Source of the DNA: Chitinophagales bacterium
GTDB lineage: Bacteria; Bacteroidota; Bacteroidia; Chitinophagales; Chitinophagaceae
Reading direction: 5' to 3'
Length of the DNA: 40,317 nucleotides
Assembly: GCA_025353485.1 (NCBI GenBank)
Contig: JANXQO010000054.1
Span: 1-40,317, forward strand
Shown here: positions 16,264 to 23,161 of the stretch, one piece after another
Position numbering within the stretch: position 1 is the stretch's first letter
How the letters are laid out: every line of letters starts with the position of its first letter
The notes under the pieces: generated by a model
Seen by the model: the letters and a program-made list of their open reading frames with translations, nothing else
The model's database searches: none
What the model was told of the DNA's origin: nothing
Position numbers and translations under genes: made by a program

Positions 16264-17772
16264 ATGAAAGAATTTGATGGCACAACTGCAGAGAATGATC
16301 CCGATAGCTATCGGGAAATAGAAACAAAACATCCAAAGCAATTATACCTCCTCTTTTTTACAGAAATGTGGGAGCGTTTTTCTTTTTACGGGATGAAGGC
16401 TTTATTGCTGGCTTATATGGTAACACAATTAAAGTTTGATGAACCAAAGGGCTATGCAATTCTCGGTTCTTATGCAGCGCTTGTTTACACCATGCCGATG
16501 TTTGGCGGTATGCTGGCAGATAGATTTTTGGGTTATCGTAAATCAATTCTATTCGGCGGAATTTTAATGGTGATTGGTCACCTTACATTGGCTATACCGC
16601 AGAACTGGAGCTTCTTTTATGGTATGGCTTTCATCATTTGCGGTAATGGTTTTTTTAAACCAAACATTTCAAGTTTGGTGGGTACACTTTATAAAAATAA
16701 TGATCCGAGAAAAGACAGCGCCTTTTCTATTTTTTACATGGGAATAAATTTAGGTGCTATGATCGGTGGCGTTTTGTGTGGCTATGTTGGTCAGCGGGTA
16801 AACTGGCATTTTGGTTTTGGATTGGCAGGATTATTTATGATACTTGGCCTGGTTGTTTTTTATATGGGTAAAAAAGGACTTGGAGATAAAGGTCTTCCGC
16901 CACATACGGAATCACTTAATAAAAAAATATTTGCAGGGCTTAGCCGGGAAACTATTATTTACATCTGCACTTTATTGAGCATACCATTTATTGTTTTGCT
17001 TTTTCACGAATATGGAGCAATGGATTATATTATGCTTGGGCTGGGAGTGCTGTCTCTTATTTATATTTTGTACATCGCCTTCAAACTGGAGAGGGAAGCA
17101 AAATTTAAATTGCTGGCCGCCATCGTAATGATCGTTATGTCTATTTTATTCTGGGCATTTTATGAACAAAGCAGCGGCTCTCTAAATTTATTCTCAATAA
17201 GAAATGTTGATATGAATGTTTTTGGAATTGATCTTCCGCCTCTGTCGGTAAATAATTTTCTTCCGCCATTTTGGGTGATTGCATTAAGCCCTGTGTTTGC
17301 CTGGCTTTGGCTTTGGTTAAGCAAGAAGGGTAAAGAACCAAGCACTCCTTTAAAATTTGCTTTGTCGTTTATTTTTTTAGGAGTAGGATTTTATATTTTT
17401 TACCTCGGCTGTAAATTCAGCAGCAACGGGTTAATTTCTTTATTCAGTTTTGCTATGGGATACGTTGCCATTATTTGCGGTGAATTATGTATTTCACCAA
17501 TTGGGTTATCAATGGTAACTAAACTTGCACCCATAAAAATTGTTGGTATGGTGATGGGTATCTGGTTTTTAGCAAGCGCCATTGGTGAGTTTCTTGCAGG
17601 AAAGATCGGATCGTTAATGAGTGTGCCGGAAGCAGTAGTTAATGATGCGGTCAGGTCGCTTCCCTATTATGCGGATATTTTAAACAAGATCGGCTTAGGT
17701 TCAATTGTGCTGGGGGTTTTGTTAGTTTGCCTGGTTCCTTTTTTAAGAAGATGGATGAAGGATATTCATTGA
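16264..17772 (+). CDS. POT-family proton-coupled peptide transporter 2
   Basis: This 502-residue protein is a second POT/PTR transporter. EMWERFSFYGMKA matches the ExxERFxYYG motif near residue 36, and FYMGINLGAMIGGVLCGYVGQ is the second signature. It shares layout and many residues with the gene just upstream. The N-terminal tail is odd: codons for DPDSYRE are the perfect palindrome CCCGATAGCTATCGGG (16300-16315), which looks like a dispersed repeat inserted into the variable tail. The ATG at 16264 is the only start compatible with a full first helix; starting later would lose little of the conserved part. It ends 50 bases before the antitoxin gene. Confidence 0.9.
   Translation: MKEFDGTTAENDPDSYREIETKHPKQLYLLFFTEMWERFSFYGMKALLLAYMVTQLKFDEPKGYAILGSYAALVYTMPMFGGMLADRFLGYRKSILFGGILMVIGHLTLAIPQNWSFFYGMAFIICGNGFFKPNISSLVGTLYKNNDPRKDSAFSIFYMGINLGAMIGGVLCGYVGQRVNWHFGFGLAGLFMILGLVVFYMGKKGLGDKGLPPHTESLNKKIFAGLSRETIIYICTLLSIPFIVLLFHEYGAMDYIMLGLGVLSLIYILYIAFKLEREAKFKLLAAIVMIVMSILFWAFYEQSSGSLNLFSIRNVDMNVFGIDLPPLSVNNFLPPFWVIALSPVFAWLWLWLSKKGKEPSTPLKFALSFIFLGVGFYIFYLGCKFSSNGLISLFSFAMGYVAIICGELCISPIGLSMVTKLAPIKIVGMVMGIWFLASAIGEFLAGKIGSLMSVPEAVVNDAVRSLPYYADILNKIGLGSIVLGVLLVCLVPFLRRWMKDIH
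16300..16315. repeat. Palindrome CCCGATAGCTATCGGG inside a coding region
   Basis: This is a perfect 16-bp palindrome in the 5' end of the second POT gene. From memory, the same palindrome occurs as a dispersed repeat in other Bacteroidota genomes; it is seen only once in this window. Confidence 0.6.
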
Positions 17773-17775
17773 TTT

Positions 17776-17801
17776 GTACGTACGATTTATTTTTATACGT
17801 A
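17776..17801. promoter_or_regulatory. Candidate operator of the toxin-antitoxin pair
   Basis: GTACGTAC (17776-17783) and TACGTA (17796-17801) are two palindromic sites with TACGTA cores 19 bases apart, about two helical turns. They lie 22-47 bases before the antitoxin ATG, where antitoxins usually bind. TAGCTTTA (17800-17807), one base from the -7 consensus, overlaps the second site. Confidence 0.35.
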
Positions 17802-17822
17802 GCTTTATTAAAATTAGAATTT

Positions 17823-18065
17823 ATGAAAACTAAACTCACGTTAAGTATTGATGAAGAAAAAGTAAAAAAGATAAAAAGATATGCTAAGGAAAAAGAAACA
17901 AGCATATCTAATATTGTGGAAGAGCATTTTGAAAAACTTGTAGCCAAATCCCCGGCAAAGAAATTAGATATAAATAAATTACGGGGAATATTGGGAAAGG
18001 CTCCTAAAAATTTCAACTGGAAAAAAGAACGCACTGAATATTTAATTAAGAAATATGGATTATAA
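17823..18065 (+). CDS. Antitoxin of a type II pair (DUF6364-like)
   Basis: This 80-residue protein begins MKTKLTLSIDEEKVKKIKRYAKEKETSISNIVEEHFEKL, the pattern of DUF6364 antitoxins: a beta strand plus two helices of ribbon-helix-helix type that bind operator DNA as dimers. The basic C-terminal half (GKAPKNFNWKKERTEYLIKKYGL) would wrap the toxin. The ATG at 17823 is chosen because the longer frame from 17727 starts inside the POT gene and lacks family similarity. It overlaps the toxin gene by 11 bases, so the two are translated together. Two TACGTA sites upstream may be its operator. Confidence 0.8.
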   Translation: MKTKLTLSIDEEKVKKIKRYAKEKETSISNIVEEHFEKLVAKSPAKKLDINKLRGILGKAPKNFNWKKERTEYLIKKYGL

Positions 18066-18483
18066 ATTATTTCTTGATGCCGATGTGATCCTTGATGTTG
18101 TTTTGCATAGAGAGGAATTTTATGATAATAGTTTTTATTTATTTAAACTGTTAGATGAAGAAGTTCTTTCATTATACACTTCTACTTCTATTATTATGAA
18201 TGTGCAGTATATAAGCAATAAATTTATTGGTAAAACAAAAGCAATTGAAGGAATAAGTTATTTACTTAATTTCCTGAATATTATAGATTGTAATAAGAAA
18301 ACGCTTCTCAGGGCCTATACTACTAAATGCAGAGATATTGAAGATACAGTTCAATATTTTACAGCCATAAGCAATGAAATTATAACACACTACATAACCA
18401 GAAATATAATAGATTACAGGGATATCGAAGAAAATGATTTGCCGGTTTTTACTCCCTCGCAATTCTTAAAGTCAATAAAATAA
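18055..18483 (+). CDS. PIN-domain toxin (VapC-like ribonuclease)
   Basis: This 142-residue protein has a PIN domain. The first acidic motif is FLDADVILD (D8, D10, D14), the middle one is RDIEDTVQYFTA with E96 and D97, and the third region is ITRNIIDYRD with D120, ending in FTPSQFL. PIN toxins cut RNA with bound Mg or Mn ions; targets include tRNAs in known VapC cases. The acidic residues needed look intact, so it is probably active (inference). It is coupled to the antitoxin by an 11-base overlap and ends 16 bases from the convergent serS. Confidence 0.82.
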   Translation: MDYKLFLDADVILDVVLHREEFYDNSFYLFKLLDEEVLSLYTSTSIIMNVQYISNKFIGKTKAIEGISYLLNFLNIIDCNKKTLLRAYTTKCRDIEDTVQYFTAISNEIITHYITRNIIDYRDIEENDLPVFTPSQFLKSIK

Positions 18484-18499
18484 CTGTAAAAATTTCATG

Positions 18500-19771
18500 T
18501 TAATTGATCTTACTATCTCCAAAATATTTATGCAGTGCCTCCGGCAGCTTGATATTATTTTCTGTTTGATTATTTTCTAAAAGAGCTGCAACAATTCTTG
18601 GCAGTGCAAGTGAAGAACCATTTAATGAATGCACCAATTCCATTTTACCATCAGCATTTTTAAAACGGATATTCATCCTGTTGGTTTGAAAACTTTCAAA
18701 GTTGCTGACAGAGCTAACTTCCAGCCATTTTTGCTGTGCAGCGCTGTACACTTCAAAATCATAAGTGAGTGCGGAAGTGAAGCCCATATCTCCGCTACAT
18801 AATTTTAAAATGCGGTAAGGCAGTTGCAATGATTGTAAAAGTTTTTCAACATGGCTAACCATCTCTTCTAAAATGTCATAACTTTTTTCGGGCTGCACCA
18901 ATTGAATGACCTCAACTTTATCAAACTGGTGAACACGATTCAATCCCCGTACATCTTTTCCATAGCTTCCTGCTTCTCTTCTAAAGCAAGGGGTGTATGC
19001 TGTCATCTTAATTGGCAGATCATTTTTTTTTACAATCTCATCGCGGTAAATATTGGTGACAGGAACTTCAGCAGTTGGTATCATGTAATATTCATCTGCA
19101 GGCATATAATACATTTGGCCTTCTTTATCCGGCAACTGGCCGGTGCCGTATGCACTTGCAGCATTCACCATAAACGGTGGTAAATATTCTGTATAACCTG
19201 CATCAGTATTATAATCCAAAAAATATTGGATTAATGCTCTTTGTAATTTTGCGCCTTTGTTTTTATAGACAGGAAAGCCGCTGCCCGTAAGCTTATTACC
19301 TAATTCAAAATTGATGAGATCATATTTTTTCGCAAGGTCCCAATGGGGAACAGCACCGGGAAATAGTTCTGGTTTATTTCCTCCTTCTCTTACAACAACA
19401 TTTTCTTCAGGTGTTTTTCCTTCGGGTACAGATGTGTGCGGAAGGTTGGGTAATTTGATGATCTCATCATGCAATGTCGTTTCTATTTCAGCAAGCTTTG
19501 CATTTATTGGTTGCAATGAAATTTTTAATGTTGCAACATCTTCCTTTCTTTTTTCGGCTTCTACTTTTTCCCCCTTCGCCATCAATTGCCCAATCTCTTT
19601 TGAGGCAGCATTAATTTTTGATTGCGTTTCATCAAACTCAAATTGTAATTTTTTTCTTTCATCATCCAATGAAACAATGGTATCAACAAGATCCAATTCT
19701 TTAAAATTTCTTATCGCTAATCTTTCTTTTACCAACGCAGTATTATTGCGGATAAATGCAACCTGTAACAT
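18500..19771 (-). CDS. serS: Seryl-tRNA synthetase
   Basis: SerRS loads serine on tRNA-Ser. The first ~110 residues form the tRNA-binding helical arm (coiled coil, RKKLQFEFDETQSKINAASKEIGQL). The class II core follows: TAEVPVTNIYRDEI, the motif 2 region PCFRREAGSYGKDVRGLNRVHQFDKVE, and motif 3 NGSSLALPRIVAALLENNQ. Length is 423 residues, as expected. The ATG at 19771 begins MLQVAFIRNN, the usual SerRS start. It is 42 bases downstream of the GNAT gene on the same strand and could be co-transcribed with it. Confidence 0.96.
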   Translation of the reverse strand: MLQVAFIRNNTALVKERLAIRNFKELDLVDTIVSLDDERKKLQFEFDETQSKINAASKEIGQLMAKGEKVEAEKRKEDVATLKISLQPINAKLAEIETTLHDEIIKLPNLPHTSVPEGKTPEENVVVREGGNKPELFPGAVPHWDLAKKYDLINFELGNKLTGSGFPVYKNKGAKLQRALIQYFLDYNTDAGYTEYLPPFMVNAASAYGTGQLPDKEGQMYYMPADEYYMIPTAEVPVTNIYRDEIVKKNDLPIKMTAYTPCFRREAGSYGKDVRGLNRVHQFDKVEVIQLVQPEKSYDILEEMVSHVEKLLQSLQLPYRILKLCSGDMGFTSALTYDFEVYSAAQQKWLEVSSVSNFESFQTNRMNIRFKNADGKMELVHSLNGSSLALPRIVAALLENNQTENNIKLPEALHKYFGDSKIN

Positions 19772-19813
19772 TCTGTATAATTTGATTTGCTGCGAAAATA
19801 CTTCTATTTGTTT

Positions 19814-20248
19814 TTATTTCTGCGGAGGAGAAAATGCCATCCATCTTTCAGGGGTTGCAAATGGAACAAAACCAAATTGGGCATACAATAAATGTGCATC
19901 TCTTGTTGCCAGTATTATCCTGCGCAAACCCTGAAGGTCAGGATGAGCAAGAATTATTTTTACCAACCATTTTCCCAACCCTTTGCCGCGGTAACTCTCA
20001 TCAATAAAAACATCAGCGAGGTAAGCGAAAGTTGCAGTGTCAGTAACCATTCTTGCATAACCGATTTGCTTATCCTTATCATAAACGCCAAAACAAAGTG
20101 AGCCTTGCATTGCTTTCTTTACTGTTTTCATAGGCACTCCCGGAGACCAATAAGAGTTTGATAAAAAGGCATGAACATACTCAATATCAATTTTTCTTTT
20201 ATCGGTGGAGATGATAAAATTATTTTCTGTAACTGTGTACTCCATCAT
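19814..20248 (-). CDS. GNAT-family N-acetyltransferase
   Basis: This 144-residue protein has the GNAT fold. The acetyl-CoA-binding motif A is LADVFIDESYRGKGLGKWLV (the Q/RxxGxG/A form as R-G-K-G-L-G). Later come RRIILATRDAHLLYAQFGFVPF, typical of the C-terminal strand and helix, and SYWSPGVPMKTV near the N-terminus. The last feature is common in a group of small GNATs annotated generally without a known substrate. It lies 42 bases upstream of serS on the same strand. It is divergent from the plus-strand gene at 20293, with 44 bases between the starts holding both promoters. Confidence 0.85.
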   Translation of the reverse strand: MMEYTVTENNFIISTDKRKIDIEYVHAFLSNSYWSPGVPMKTVKKAMQGSLCFGVYDKDKQIGYARMVTDTATFAYLADVFIDESYRGKGLGKWLVKIILAHPDLQGLRRIILATRDAHLLYAQFGFVPFATPERWMAFSPPQK

Positions 20249-20280
20249 ATCTATTTTAAAACAAAGATGCTAAATACAAT

Positions 20281-20288
20281 TAATTTTG
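20281..20288 (+). promoter_or_regulatory. -7 box 4 bases before the gene at 20293
   Basis: TAATTTTG matches TAnnTTTG exactly. The ATG at 20293 follows after 4 bases, so transcription would start at or next to the start codon. No -33 TTG is seen at the usual distance. Confidence 0.5.
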
Positions 20289-20292
20289 AAGT

Positions 20293-20643
20293 ATGCAAAG
20301 TGCAAAAGATGACCTGCAATCAAGATGGTGGAAGCTGGAAGAAAAGCTAATAGAAAAGTTTGGCAAAAAGCCAGACATGGAGGCTATTCTTTTTTTAATA
20401 GGCTTGCAGGAGCTGGGAAATATTGGCAAAAAATTCAGCAAAGAACAAAAGCAGGACCTGATGCATATAGCCGTGTGCACATTATTATCGCAAAGTGGTT
20501 ATTATAAAATGGAAGGGCATGATGATGATGGCTGGCCGCACTTTTTGCAGCTTAAAGAATTACCCGTTTACAATATGATAGAGCAGGAAAATTTTTTAAA
20601 AGATCATGTGCTGCTCTATTTTGAAGCCAATGAACTGATCTGA
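20293..20643 (+). CDS. Conserved-looking hypothetical protein
   Basis: This 116-residue protein is probably soluble: no signal peptide and no membrane segment. It begins with a helical, charged N-terminus (LQSRWWKLEEKLIEKFG) and has a central hydrophobic helix (MEAILFLIGLQELGNIG), then an acidic stretch GHDDDGWPHF. I do not recognise a family with known function. The gene lies 11 bases before the cyclophilin gene, so the two are likely co-transcribed. An exact -7 box 4 bases before its ATG suggests a leaderless transcript. Confidence 0.75.
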   Translation: MQSAKDDLQSRWWKLEEKLIEKFGKKPDMEAILFLIGLQELGNIGKKFSKEQKQDLMHIAVCTLLSQSGYYKMEGHDDDGWPHFLQLKELPVYNMIEQENFLKDHVLLYFEANELI

Positions 20644-20654
20644 TAAAAATTGAT

Positions 20655-21341
20655 ATGTTTAATAAATTTTCCATTTTATTATTGCTGGCATTTTTAATTG
20701 CATGTTCTTCAACCCGCAATTCAGCAACTTCAAAAATTCCGGGAGCAAGAGTAAAACTCACTACTGATTCCGGAATTGTTGTTCTACGTCTTTATAACCA
20801 AACACCTTTGCATCGTGATAATTTTATTAAATTGATTAAGCAACATTATTTTGACAGTTTGCTTTTTCACCGGGTGATAAAAAATTTTATGATACAGGGC
20901 GGTGATCCTGCAAGTAAAAATGCAAAGCCCGGAATATTGCTCGGAAATGGTGGGCCATCATACACAATTCCCGCAGAGTTTGATACAAGCCTGTTTCATA
21001 AAAAAGGCGTACTTGCGGCAGCCAGAAATGGCGATAATGAAAATCCTAAAAAAGCCAGTAGTGGCAGCCAGTTCTATATTGTGCAGGGTAAAAAATTTAC
21101 AGATGCAGGATTGGATTCGGTAGAAACATTTCGTTTGAAAGGAAGAAAAATCCCTTTATCGCATAGAGAAGTTTATAAAACTATTGGCGGCACACCACAC
21201 CTTGATATGAACTATACCGTTTTTGGCGAAGTGGAAAGTGGGTTGGAAGTTGTTGATAAAATTGCAAGTGCATCCCGGGATAGTAATAACCGTCCTCTGA
21301 ATGACATAAGAATGAAGATGAAAATTCTGAGAAAGAAGTAA
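20655..21341 (+). CDS. Cyclophilin-type peptidyl-prolyl isomerase lipoprotein
   Basis: This 228-residue enzyme has a lipoprotein signal (LLLLAFLIAC, Cys at 17), then a cyclophilin domain. The catalytic-site motif FHRVIKNFMIQGGDP is present, as are SGSQFYIVQG and TVFGEVESGLEVVD. It should catalyse cis-trans isomerisation of prolyl bonds in the periplasm or at the outer membrane. The Arg of FHRV, key to catalysis in cyclophilins, is kept. A KGRKIPLSHREVY insert before the last strand is common in Bacteroidota homologues. It follows the hypothetical gene by 11 bases. Its stop is directly followed by heptamer repeats and a hairpin. Confidence 0.9.
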   Translation: MFNKFSILLLLAFLIACSSTRNSATSKIPGARVKLTTDSGIVVLRLYNQTPLHRDNFIKLIKQHYFDSLLFHRVIKNFMIQGGDPASKNAKPGILLGNGGPSYTIPAEFDTSLFHKKGVLAAARNGDNENPKKASSGSQFYIVQGKKFTDAGLDSVETFRLKGRKIPLSHREVYKTIGGTPHLDMNYTVFGEVESGLEVVDKIASASRDSNNRPLNDIRMKMKILRKK

Positions 21342-21369
21342 GCTACAAGACTCAAGCTGCAAGAAAGAA
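21342..21369. repeat. Heptamer repeats (4 units) after the cyclophilin gene
   Basis: Units in exact register start on the first base after the stop codon; the first and third are GCTACAA and GCTGCAA, with GACTCAA between them. The array runs into the hairpin at 21372-21409. Confidence 0.5.
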
Positions 21370-21371
21370 AA

Positions 21372-21409
21372 AATCAGGAAATAAGAAATTCTTATTTTGC
21401 AGCCTGATT
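21372..21409. other. Two-part hairpin upstream of gcvH
   Basis: AATCAGG (21372-21378) pairs with CCTGATT (21403-21409) and AAATAAGAA (21379-21387) pairs with TTCTTATTT (21389-21397), with a 5-base bulge on the right. It may end the upstream transcript, though no T-tract follows it. Confidence 0.5.
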
Positions 21410-21445
21410 CTAAATTATCATTTTAAAATTCTCAATAAAAAAAAT

Positions 21446-21823
21446 ATGACCTTCCCCGAAAACTTACGATATACAAAAGATCATGAATGGCTAAAATTAG
21501 ATGGCGATGTTGCCACCATTGGTGTTACCGATTTTGCACAAAGCGAACTGGGCGATATTGTGTATGTCGAAATAGAAACAAAAGGAAAAGCACTAACCGC
21601 TGAAACTGTGTTTGGCACTGTAGAAGCGGTTAAAACAGTAAGCGATCTTTTTCTCCCTGTTTCCGGAACTATCACTGAAATTAATCCTGCGCTGGAAGCA
21701 CAGCCCGAGCTGGTAAATACTGATCCTTATGGAGAAGGCTGGATGATTAAGATGACTGTTGATAATCCGGGAGATGTAGAAAAATTAATGGATGCAGCAG
21801 CATATCAAAAATTAGTTGGTTAA
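21446..21823 (+). CDS. gcvH: Glycine cleavage system H protein
   Basis: GcvH carries the lipoyl arm that shuttles the aminomethyl group between the P, T and L proteins in glycine breakdown. The lipoylated lysine is K63 in GTVEAVKTVSDLF. The N-terminus LRYTKDHEWLK and the middle IGVTDFAQSELGDIVYVE are family hallmarks. At 125 residues it is of normal length. The other gcv genes are not in this window. It is followed by heptamer-like repeats and then a VanZ-like gene 76 bases away. Confidence 0.96.
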   Translation: MTFPENLRYTKDHEWLKLDGDVATIGVTDFAQSELGDIVYVEIETKGKALTAETVFGTVEAVKTVSDLFLPVSGTITEINPALEAQPELVNTDPYGEGWMIKMTVDNPGDVEKLMDAAAYQKLVG

Positions 21824-21824
21824 T

Positions 21825-21858
21825 TAGTTTGTAATTTTAGATTGTAGTTTGTGGTTTT
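21825..21858. repeat. Heptamer-like repeats after gcvH
   Basis: TAGTTTG occurs at 21825 and 21845, with TAATTTT and TGGTTTT as neighbours, in steps of 7 apart from one 6-base unit. It starts one base after the gcvH stop codon. Confidence 0.35.
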
Positions 21859-21899
21859 TTTGACACAACCTCATTGAAATAAATAATTACAGAAAGAGA

Positions 21900-22289
21900 A
21901 TGAAAATATCTTTTAAAACATTTATACCAGGCATTGCCTGGTTTTTTGTTGTGCTGGTTCTTATTTGTCTTCCCGGAAAAGACATCCCCAAAATAGGCTG
22001 GTTAACAACTATAAATTTTGACAAGGCAGTACATGTTGGCATTTTTGGATTACTTGCCATTTTATTTTGTTGGCCATTTTACAATTCATCTTTTAGTAAC
22101 AAGGAGCGTCTGCAATATTTTATCCGTATCGCAATTGCTACAAGTATTTGGGGCTTGACAACTGAGTTCATTCAAAAATTTTTTATTCCCGGCCGCAGTT
22201 TCGATCTGCTGGATTGGGCAGCCGATAGCATTGGTGCCTTGATTGCGTTTTGGTTTTGCAGAAGGAAGTTTATCAAACCTAAATCATAA
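21900..22289 (+). CDS. VanZ-like membrane protein
   Basis: This 129-residue membrane protein has four hydrophobic segments and the VanZ-family pattern: LPGKDIPKIGW near residue 25, a FDKAVHVGIFGLLAILF segment, TEFIQKFFIPGRSFDLLDWAADSIGALIAF near the C-terminus. VanZ is linked to teicoplanin resistance in enterococci, but most homologues have no known role and the link should not be carried over. The family is common as single genes in Bacteroidota. It follows gcvH by 76 bases and precedes DUF4290, with a heptamer array and a promoter between. Confidence 0.82.
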   Translation: MKISFKTFIPGIAWFFVVLVLICLPGKDIPKIGWLTTINFDKAVHVGIFGLLAILFCWPFYNSSFSNKERLQYFIRIAIATSIWGLTTEFIQKFFIPGRSFDLLDWAADSIGALIAFWFCRRKFIKPKS

Positions 22290-22297
22290 AACAATAA

Positions 22298-22332
22298 ACA
22301 TCGTACATCCCACTTCTTACATCGCACATCCT
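22298..22332. repeat. ACATCNN heptamer array (5 units)
   Basis: Five units in exact register: four have the form ACATCNN (for example ACATCGT and ACATCGC) and one is ACTTCTT. The array lies between the VanZ-like stop and the promoter of the DUF4290 gene. The same word family occurs at 28534-28568. Confidence 0.7.
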
Positions 22333-22336
22333 AATG

Positions 22337-22368
22337 CTTGTTTGCTACACATTTAATCAATACATTTG
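22337..22368 (+). promoter_or_regulatory. Promoter of the DUF4290 gene
   Basis: The -7 box TACATTTG (22361-22368) is an exact match. A possible -33 box, CTTG at 22337-22340, is 20 bases upstream. The ATG at 22374 is 5 bases after the -7 box. Confidence 0.55.
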
Positions 22369-22373
22369 CCTTT

Positions 22374-23078
22374 ATGAAGAGTGTTGAAAATATGGAGTAT
22401 AATACCACCCGCAATCATTTGGTGATACGGGAATATGGCCGCCATATACAAAAAATGGTGGAATACCTGCTTGCTTTGGAAGACAGGGAGAAGCGTCAAA
22501 AAAATGCTTATGCCTTAATTGAACTGATGGGTTTTTTAAATCCGCATTTGAAAAATGTTGAAGATTTCCGTCATAAACTTTGGGATCACCTGTTTTTAAT
22601 AAGCGATTTTAAATTAGATGTTGAAAGCCCTTATCCCATACCAACAAGAGAATCTTTAAAAGCGAGGCCCGAGGCTTTACCTTATCCCAAAAGATATCCC
22701 AAGTACAATCACCTGGGAAAAAATATTGAGATCGTAATTGATAAAGCATTGCAGGAAGAAGATGCTGAAAAGCGCCAGGGGTTTGCAAATGCTATTGCAT
22801 ATTACATGAAGCTTACTTTCAGCAACTGGCATAAGGAGTTGGTTCATGATGATAATATTCAAACCGAATTAGCATCTATTACAAAGGGAGAACTGGAATT
22901 TAATAATCGTCCGTTTGTAAAGCACAGGGTTGATACCCGTGGTGACAGGGATGATTATGCAAGCGGCGGCGGTAAGTACCGCAAAAATTTTGGGCCAAGA
23001 AATAATAACAGGAATAACCAGGGAAGGGATAACAGGAATAATAACAACAGAAATAATAATTTTAAAAAAAGATATTAA
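22374..23078 (+). CDS. DUF4290 family protein
   Basis: The N-terminal part fits the DUF4290 family, a Bacteroidota protein of unknown function: MEYNTTRNHLVIREYGRHIQKMVEYLLALEDREKRQKNAY, then FRHKLWDHLFLISDFKLDVESPYP and YMKLTFSNWHKE. It has no signal peptide and is probably cytoplasmic and helical. The last ~35 residues are low-complexity Asn/Arg/Gly, ending NFKKRY, like RNA-binding disordered tails. The start is uncertain: ATG 22374 (234 residues) is 5 bases after the -7 box and would be leaderless; ATG 22392 gives the common family start MEYNTTR. A terminator hairpin follows the gene. Confidence 0.82.
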   Translation: MKSVENMEYNTTRNHLVIREYGRHIQKMVEYLLALEDREKRQKNAYALIELMGFLNPHLKNVEDFRHKLWDHLFLISDFKLDVESPYPIPTRESLKARPEALPYPKRYPKYNHLGKNIEIVIDKALQEEDAEKRQGFANAIAYYMKLTFSNWHKELVHDDNIQTELASITKGELEFNNRPFVKHRVDTRGDRDDYASGGGKYRKNFGPRNNNRNNQGRDNRNNNNRNNNFKKRY

Positions 23079-23101
23079 ACCAGGCAACTGATATAAGTAA
23101 T

Positions 23102-23140
23102 ACCCTGGCATACGAAAAGTAATGCCGGGGTTTTTTATTT
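23102..23140 (+). terminator. Rho-independent terminator after the DUF4290 gene
   Basis: A 10-bp stem (23102-23111 with 23122-23131, one G-T pair) over a 10-base loop is followed by TTTTTATTT. Its T-tract overlaps the -7 box of murA. Confidence 0.8.
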
Positions 23141-23143
23141 TTG
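23136..23143 (+). promoter_or_regulatory. Candidate -7 box of murA
   Basis: TATTTTTG matches TAnnTTTG and lies 18 bases before the murA ATG. It is inside the T-tract of the upstream terminator. Confidence 0.4.
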
Positions 23144-23161
23144 ACAGGTAAAATTTTCTGA

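Noticed and set aside
18484-18499. Terminator between the PIN toxin gene and serS
   Set aside because: The 16-base convergent spacer holds no hairpin, so I do not call a terminator.
19311-19934. 207-residue plus-strand reading frame opposite serS and the GNAT gene
   Set aside because: It runs antisense across two conserved genes and has no family features.
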